Below, in pieces: positions 59,765 through 64,000 of a stretch of 64,000 nucleotides of DNA. Under the pieces are notes generated by a model. The model saw only the letters and a list, made by a program, of their open reading frames with translations, searched no databases and was not told the origin of the DNA. The first letter of the stretch is position 1; each line of letters opens with the position of its first letter. Position numbers and translations under genes: made by a program. The stretch is from Geomobilimonas luticola (GTDB lineage: Bacteria > Desulfobacterota > Desulfuromonadia > Geobacterales > Geobacteraceae). The stretch covers positions 1,302,001 through 1,366,000 of the forward strand of contig NZ_JAHCVK010000001.1 in the NCBI RefSeq assembly GCF_018476905.1, read 5' to 3'.

Positions 59765-60945
59765 ACGCTTTCGATGAAGAGCAGTGCAGGATCCTCCAGG
59801 TACTTCACCACTTTCCGGAGGAAACGGGCCGCGTCCACCCCGTCGGTTACCCGGTGGTCGAAGGTCAGGGAAAGGTGGAGTATCCTGCGGATGAGGATGG
59901 CGCCGCTGACCACCCAGGGGCGTTCGGCGATCCGGCCGCATCCGAGGATCGCCACGTCCGGGTAGTTGATGATGGGGGTGGCGTAGGTGCCGCCGAAATG
60001 GCCGTAGTTGGTGATGGTGAAACTGCTTCCCCGCATCTCCTCCAGGGTGATGGTGCGTGCCCGGGCACGCTCTCCGAGACGATCCAGTTCCTCGGCCAGT
60101 TCCAGCGGTGATTTGTGGGCCACATCCCGGAGGACCGGTACCATGAGCCCGTCGGTCGTGTCCACAGCAATGCCGACGTTGCAGTATTTCTTGAGGATGA
60201 TCTCGCCGGCGGTGTCGTCGATGGAGGCGTTGAGGTAGGGGTGTTCCTGGAGGGCGTGCTGCACCGCCTTGATGATGAAGGGGAAGAAGGTGAGGTGGAT
60301 ACCCCGCTCGTGCATCTCCCCCCGCTCGCGGACGCGGAGTTGCCAGAGCTCGGTGACGTCCGCCTCCTCCATGCCGGTGACGAAGGCGGTCTGCCGCTGG
60401 GAGAGAAGGAGGTTGCGAGCGATGGTGCGGCGCACCCCGCGAAGCGGTACCCGTTCCACCTCGCCGAAGAGGTCCGGGGGAGAAGTCGCTGTTCCCGTCG
60501 ACGTGAGGAGGTCTTCACGCGTAATGCTTCCCCGCGGCCCGCTTCCCGTGATCCCCTCCAGATCGACCCCCATCTCCCGGGCCAGTGCCCTGACCGCCGG
60601 GGTGGCGAGCACATCTTTCCCGACCTTCGGTTCGATCCTGACCTCTTCCGCCTCGGGGAGTTCTCCCACGATCCCCACGGACCGCGGCCGGGGTGTCGCT
60701 TCTTCCCCATCGAGCGCGATGGTGAGCAGTACCGCGCCCACCGGCACCAGTTCCCCTTCCTTTCTCAGGAGATGCACAACCTGCCCGGCACGCGGCGAAG
60801 GGATCTCCACTACGGCCTTATCCGTCTCCACCTCGGCAATCCCCTGGTGCTCGGCGACCCGGTCCCCCTCCTTGACCAGCCAGCGGCGCAGCTCTGCCTC
60901 GGTTATCCCTTCGCCAAGATCGGGGAGTTTGAATTCAAAGGGCAT
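59761..60945 (-). CDS. Dihydrolipoyl acyltransferase (E2) of a 2-oxoacid dehydrogenase
   Basis: This 394-residue protein has an N-terminal lipoyl domain (lipoyl Lys in EVETDKAVVEIPSP), a peripheral subunit-binding domain (ATPAVRALAREMGVDLEGI, GPRGSITREDLL) and the catalytic domain with HRVTDGVDAARFLRKV, where His and Asp act in acyl transfer. It is part of a pyruvate or branched-chain 2-oxoacid complex. No E3 gene lies in this cluster, so E3 must be encoded elsewhere. Confidence 0.93.
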   Translation of the reverse strand: MPFEFKLPDLGEGITEAELRRWLVKEGDRVAEHQGIAEVETDKAVVEIPSPRAGQVVHLLRKEGELVPVGAVLLTIALDGEEATPRPRSVGIVGELPEAEEVRIEPKVGKDVLATPAVRALAREMGVDLEGITGSGPRGSITREDLLTSTGTATSPPDLFGEVERVPLRGVRRTIARNLLLSQRQTAFVTGMEEADVTELWQLRVRERGEMHERGIHLTFFPFIIKAVQHALQEHPYLNASIDDTAGEIILKKYCNVGIAVDTTDGLMVPVLRDVAHKSPLELAEELDRLGERARARTITLEEMRGSSFTITNYGHFGGTYATPIINYPDVAILGCGRIAERPWVVSGAILIRRILHLSLTFDHRVTDGVDAARFLRKVVKYLEDPALLFIESV

Positions 60946-60986
60946 GATCTACTCCAATTCCGTTATAGAAGTCAAAGAGGTGCGAA

Positions 60987-61023
60987 CCCCTCTCCCCGTC
61001 CCTCTCCCACGAGGGGAGAAGGA
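60987..61023. repeat. Short palindromic intergenic repeat
   Basis: The stretch CCCCTCTCCCCGTCCC followed by TCTCCCACGAGGGGAGA belongs to the common proteobacterial CCCTCTCCC/GGGAGAGGG class. It lies between the E2 and E1-beta genes, in the 135-base gap. Confidence 0.6.
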
Positions 61024-61080
61024 GCTAGATTGTTGGGGGAGGGTGAACATGAGTCACAATCAGCGAAATTGTCAGTGCAG

Positions 61081-62043
61081 TCAGTACGTCAGCACCTCGT
61101 CGAGCGCCTTCCCTATCCGTTCCACCGACGGGATGTAGTGGTCCTCCAACTTGGGGAGCGGCATGGTCACGTCGAAGCCCGCGACCCGCACGATGGGGGC
61201 GCGAAGGTGGAGGATCGCCCGGGCGGCTATGGTGGCCGACAGTTCCGCACCGAAGCCGCAGGTCTCGGCCGCCTCCTGGACGATGACCACCCGGCCGGTC
61301 TTGCGCACCGATGCCAGGACAGCCTCTTCGTCGAAGGGGGAGAGGGTCTGGAGGTCCAGGAGGTCGACGCGGTACCCCTCCGTTGCCTTGAGGGACCGCT
61401 CCACCATGCTTCCCCAGGAGATGACGGTGATGTCGTCCCCTTCCCGTGCCAGTCGTGCCTGGCCGAGGGGAATGGTGTATTTCTCCTCGGGGACCTCTTC
61501 CCTGATGAGGCGATAGAGGCGGGTCGGCTCCAGGAACACGACCGGGTCGGGGTCGCGGATGGCGGCGGCGAGGAGCCCCTTGGCGCTATAGGGGCCGGAA
61601 GGTACCACCACCTTGATCCCCGGCATGTGACAGAAGAACGCCTCGGTGCTTTCCTCGTGGAGTTCCGGTGCCTTGATGCCGGCGCCGTAAGGGGTGCGCA
61701 CCACCAGCGGGCAGGTGAAGCGGCCCCGGGAACGGGAGCGGATCCGCGCGGCGTGGGAGCAGAGCTGATCGAAGGCGGCGTAGATGAATCCCATGAACTG
61801 GATCTCCGCCACCGGCCTGAGACCATAGAGGGCCATGCCGATGGCGGTGCCGACGATCCCCGATTCGGCGAGGGGGGTGTCGATGACGCGATCCGCACCG
61901 AACTCCTCCTGGAGCCCTTCGGAGATGCGAAATACCCCGCCGTCCCGCCCCACGTCCTCCCCCAGGAGGAGCACATTCGGATCCCGCTCCATCTCCTGGC
62001 GAAGGGCGAGGTTCAAGGCCTGTACCATGTTCATCTGGGGCAT
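61081..62043 (-). CDS. 2-oxoacid dehydrogenase E1 beta subunit
   Basis: This 320-residue subunit has the transketolase-like folds of E1-beta: MVQALNLALRQEMERDPNVL, LGEDVGRDGGVF, FDQLCSHAARIRSRSRG, GAGIKAPELHEESTEAFFCH (shown in full, 20 residues), VVVPSGPYSAKGLL. With E1-alpha it decarboxylates the 2-oxoacid using thiamine diphosphate. The catalytic Glu lies in LAESGIVGTAIGMAL. The substrate, pyruvate or a branched-chain acid, is not clear from the sequence. Confidence 0.93.
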   Translation of the reverse strand: MPQMNMVQALNLALRQEMERDPNVLLLGEDVGRDGGVFRISEGLQEEFGADRVIDTPLAESGIVGTAIGMALYGLRPVAEIQFMGFIYAAFDQLCSHAARIRSRSRGRFTCPLVVRTPYGAGIKAPELHEESTEAFFCHMPGIKVVVPSGPYSAKGLLAAAIRDPDPVVFLEPTRLYRLIREEVPEEKYTIPLGQARLAREGDDITVISWGSMVERSLKATEGYRVDLLDLQTLSPFDEEAVLASVRKTGRVVIVQEAAETCGFGAELSATIAARAILHLRAPIVRVAGFDVTMPLPKLEDHYIPSVERIGKALDEVLTY

Positions 62044-62091
62044 GGGAAATCCTTTAGCGAGGAAGCCGGAAGCGGAAGGGGGAAGGGAGCA

Positions 62092-63150
62092 CTAACCGGT
62101 TTCCTTTCTCTGGCGTTCCTGACGCGGACTCAGCTCTGCGTTGGTGTAATCGAATATCTCCGTCGCTGCCGGTTTCGGAGCGCTTTCCGCCCGGCGCACC
62201 GCCTCGTCTACTGCTGCCGTTGCCTCATCCAGCACGCGCCGCTCGTACTCCTCGTTCCAGAGGCGGCGTTGGGTCATGAAGCGGCGGAGGCGGAGGACCG
62301 GGTCCTTGTCCCGCCAGTCGGCAACCTCTTCGGGGGGGCGGTAGCGGCTGGCATCGTCGGCAGTGGTGTGGTCGGCCATGCGGTAGGTGTGGCATTCGAT
62401 GAAGGTCGGACCGCCGCCGCTGCGCGCCTTTTCAAGGGCGGCACGGGTGGCCCGGTAGACGGCGAAGACATCGTTGCCGTCCACCTGGATCCCTTCGAAC
62501 CCGTATCCCCACGCCTTCTGGGCCAGGGAGGGAGCGGCGGTCTGGTGGTCGTAGGGGACCGAGATGGCCCACTGGTTGTTCTGGCAGATGAAGACCACCG
62601 GCGCCCGGAAGACCCCTGCCATGTTCAGCCCTTCGTGGAAATCCCCCTTGGAGGTGGCCCCGTCGCCGAAATAGCAGACCACGGCGTTCCTGTCCCCGCG
62701 GTAACTGGCGGCCATGGCCGCCCCCACCGCGTGGGGGATGTGGGTGCCTACTGCCACGCAGACGGGGAGGATATTCAGGTCGTCAGGGGAAACAAGGCCG
62801 CGCTCGTCGCCGGCCCAGTACTGGTAGAGGAGGTGCATCGGGTAGCCGAGGGTGATGTGCATCCCCATTTCCCGGAAGGAGGGGAAGACCCAGTCGCTCT
62901 TTTCCAGGGCAAAGGCGCTTCCGACCTGGGCCGCCTCCTGGCCGAGAATGGAAGGGTAGGTGCCGAGTCGCCCCTCCCGCTGGAGCGCCAGTGCCCGACC
63001 ATCGAAGGTGCGGGAGAGGACGAGCAATTCGTAGAGGCGACGGATATCCTCTCCCCTCAGGGGAGGGAGAAGGATCTCGTCCGCGTTCCCCTGTGGATCC
63101 AGGATACTCAGTCGCTTGACGGTACAGGAGCCGATAGTTTCCTCGGGCAT
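62092..63150 (-). CDS. 2-oxoacid dehydrogenase E1 alpha subunit
   Basis: This 352-residue subunit has the thiamine diphosphate motif GDGATSKGDFHEGLNMAGVF followed by QNNQWA, and the phosphorylation-loop-like YRMADHTTADDASRYR that resembles branched-chain E1-alpha. It heads the five-gene transcript. ATG 63150 has AGGAAGGAAG upstream. A branched-chain 2-oxoacid substrate is slightly favoured, but Geobacter also has pyruvate dehydrogenase-like relatives of this type. Confidence 0.92.
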   Translation of the reverse strand: MPEETIGSCTVKRLSILDPQGNADEILLPPLRGEDIRRLYELLVLSRTFDGRALALQREGRLGTYPSILGQEAAQVGSAFALEKSDWVFPSFREMGMHITLGYPMHLLYQYWAGDERGLVSPDDLNILPVCVAVGTHIPHAVGAAMAASYRGDRNAVVCYFGDGATSKGDFHEGLNMAGVFRAPVVFICQNNQWAISVPYDHQTAAPSLAQKAWGYGFEGIQVDGNDVFAVYRATRAALEKARSGGGPTFIECHTYRMADHTTADDASRYRPPEEVADWRDKDPVLRLRRFMTQRRLWNEEYERRVLDEATAAVDEAVRRAESAPKPAATEIFDYTNAELSPRQERQRKETG

Positions 63151-63312
63151 GGGGCTTCCTTCCTGTTCTGGCTGGACAGGCCACTAGGGGAAGTTTATCG
63201 GACTGCATCCGACTGTCAACGGCGGGTCGTGCAAAGGAGGAGGATGTCGTGCAGGTTTGAGATGGGGTGGGGGTGGAGATGCCGGGCTGTGGGCAGGGGA
63301 AAAGGCGGGTTT

Positions 63313-63344
63313 CCGGGTTTGCGCAGACGGATACGCAAACCCGG
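63313..63344 (-). other. GC hairpin after the small gene at 63359
   Basis: CCGGGTTTGCG (63313-63323) and CGCAAACCCGG (63334-63344) form a perfect 11-bp stem, without a T tract. It lies 15 bases past the stop of the 69-residue protein gene. It may be a 3' stabiliser. Confidence 0.5.
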
Positions 63345-63358
63345 GTCGGCCGGCCGGC

Positions 63359-63568
63359 TTACCAGTGTCTCTCGGGAGGAGCGACCCGCTCCAGGAGGAT
63401 GATCTCGCCGTTTCTGACCTCGAAGACGTCACCCAACTGGTTGATCCACCGGTCTCCTTCCTCCAGGGGGTAGGGGACTTCCCTCTGGCCGAGATAGACC
63501 TCTTCGCCGCCGATGTAGGCGAACCACTCAAGGCTGCCGGTCATCCATATCCTGTTCTTCAGTTCCAT
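63359..63568 (-). CDS. Small conserved hypothetical protein
   Basis: This 69-residue protein (MELKNRIWMTGSLEWFAYIG at the start) has no clear family. Beta-rich phrases EEVYLGQREVPYPLEEGD and VFEVRNGEIILLERV suggest a small SH3-like or beta-barrel fold. ATG 63568 has GGAGACG upstream. It stands between the E1-alpha gene and the diverging dapF. Confidence 0.55.
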   Translation of the reverse strand: MELKNRIWMTGSLEWFAYIGGEEVYLGQREVPYPLEEGDRWINQLGDVFEVRNGEIILLERVAPPERHW

Positions 63569-63754
63569 GGAACGTCTCCGCTTTCGTTTAGTGGTGAATT
63601 CGCGAGACATGAGCATCACTCACGGATTCACAGTGTCGTATGATAGCGGAAAAGGTCGGGCCCGGTCAAGCAGGGCGGTTTTTTGTTGTTGCCTTCGGGA
63701 GTTTTTGCTATTACTGAAACTTATTCAAGTCCTCTGTGATAAAGGAGATAGAGC

Positions 63755-64000
63755 ATGAAATTCACCAAGATGCACGGTGCCGGCAACGATTACGTTTACG
63801 TGAACTGCTTCGCGGAACAGGTCGAGAATCCGGAGCAGGTGGCCATACGGGTTTCCAACCGCAATTTCGGCATCGGTTCCGATGGACTCATCCTCATCAT
63901 GCCGTCGGACAAGGCGGACGTGCGGATGCGGATGTTCAACTCCGACGGTTCCGAGTCGGAGATGTGCGGCAACGGCATCCGCTGCGTGGCAAAGTACGCT
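63755..64000 (+). CDS. dapF: Diaminopimelate epimerase, 5' part
   Basis: The first 82 codons are present, beginning [20 protein letters not shown] and containing [14 protein letters not shown] and [15 protein letters not shown], with the first catalytic Cys in MCGNGIRC. DapF converts L,L- to meso-diaminopimelate for lysine and peptidoglycan. ATG 63755 has AAAGGAG upstream. The rest lies beyond the right edge. Confidence 0.97.
   Translation, partial: MKFTKMHGAGNDYVYVNCFAEQVENPEQVAIRVSNRNFGIGSDGLILIMPSDKADVRMRMFNSDGSESEMCGNGIRCVAKYA

Noticed and set aside
63313-63344. Intrinsic terminator
   Set aside because: The stem is perfect but no T tract follows on either strand, so it is listed only as a hairpin.
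60115-63402. 1095-residue plus-strand frame
   Set aside because: It is the reverse of the E2/E1 genes, which have clear family motifs; high GC makes the opposite strand open.

Overview
The window looks like a chromosome segment of a Geobacter species close to G. sulfurreducens. The evidence is an adjacent sfrB-sfrA pair (NADPH-linked flavoprotein plus NuoG-like partner, the soluble Fe(III) reductase type), an IclR regulator, coaE and an aminopeptidase beside it, a sucCD pair, a GEMM-class riboswitch, and high GC with many proteobacterial housekeeping genes. The left part is different: less GC-rich and plasmid-like.

Region 1 (1-12812) is an integrated conjugative plasmid, or one end of it. 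On the minus strand it carries a TrfA-type replication initiator with seven 22-23 bp-spaced iterons and a DnaA box, a ParM/ParR-type partition pair with a repeat-rich upstream region, a hipBA toxin-antitoxin pair with its own inverted-repeat operator, several unknown genes (one sigma-like), and an F-type conjugation operon in the order ompA-like, dsbC-like, traA, traL, traE, traK, traB, traV, traC. The operon runs off the left edge.

Region 2 (12813-17405) is a broken comM/yifB gene. Its first 308 codons (16480-17405) and the next 43 codons (12813-12941) are separated by a 3.5 kb insert with no visible target duplication. The second fragment ends where the plasmid begins. The insert carries one large secreted gene with 14 RCC1 repeats and 5 FG-GAP-like repeats, preceded by a promoter, a GEMM-I riboswitch with the A20 signature associated with 3',3'-cGAMP, and an intrinsic terminator as expression platform.

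Region 3 (17406-35500) is ordinary chromosome: trxB, a beta-barrel candidate, a CDF metal exporter, ilvA, a DUF2064 protein, the rhlE-queC-folE2 cluster, trmB, truD, a two-part solute:sodium symporter with a DUF294 nucleotidyltransferase, a sugar-isomerase-like protein, uspA, an IclR regulator, coaE and an M29-type aminopeptidase.

Region 4 (35500-54960) holds sfrB-sfrA, a response-regulator/TPR protein, mltG, plsY, a DoxX-rhodanese-copA run, two tandem AI-2E-family permeases, lpxH, a penicillin-binding transpeptidase, a YihY/BrkB protein and a small envelope pair (YtxH, DUF948).

Region 5 (55000-63150) is central carbon metabolism on the minus strand: E1-alpha, E1-beta and E2 of a 2-oxoacid dehydrogenase, then both halves of an ADP-forming acyl-CoA synthetase, an in-frame 35-residue RCKP zinc-ribbon protein, then sucC and sucD. 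Together the first five could take a 2-oxoacid to acyl-CoA and on to acid plus ATP. dapF starts at the right edge.

Non-coding highlights are the oriV iterons, the riboswitch, a shared TGTATACAA operator candidate at uspA/iclR and sfrB, two copies of a dispersed structured repeat placed just after stop codons, and a 178 bp imperfect inverted repeat upstream of sucC.
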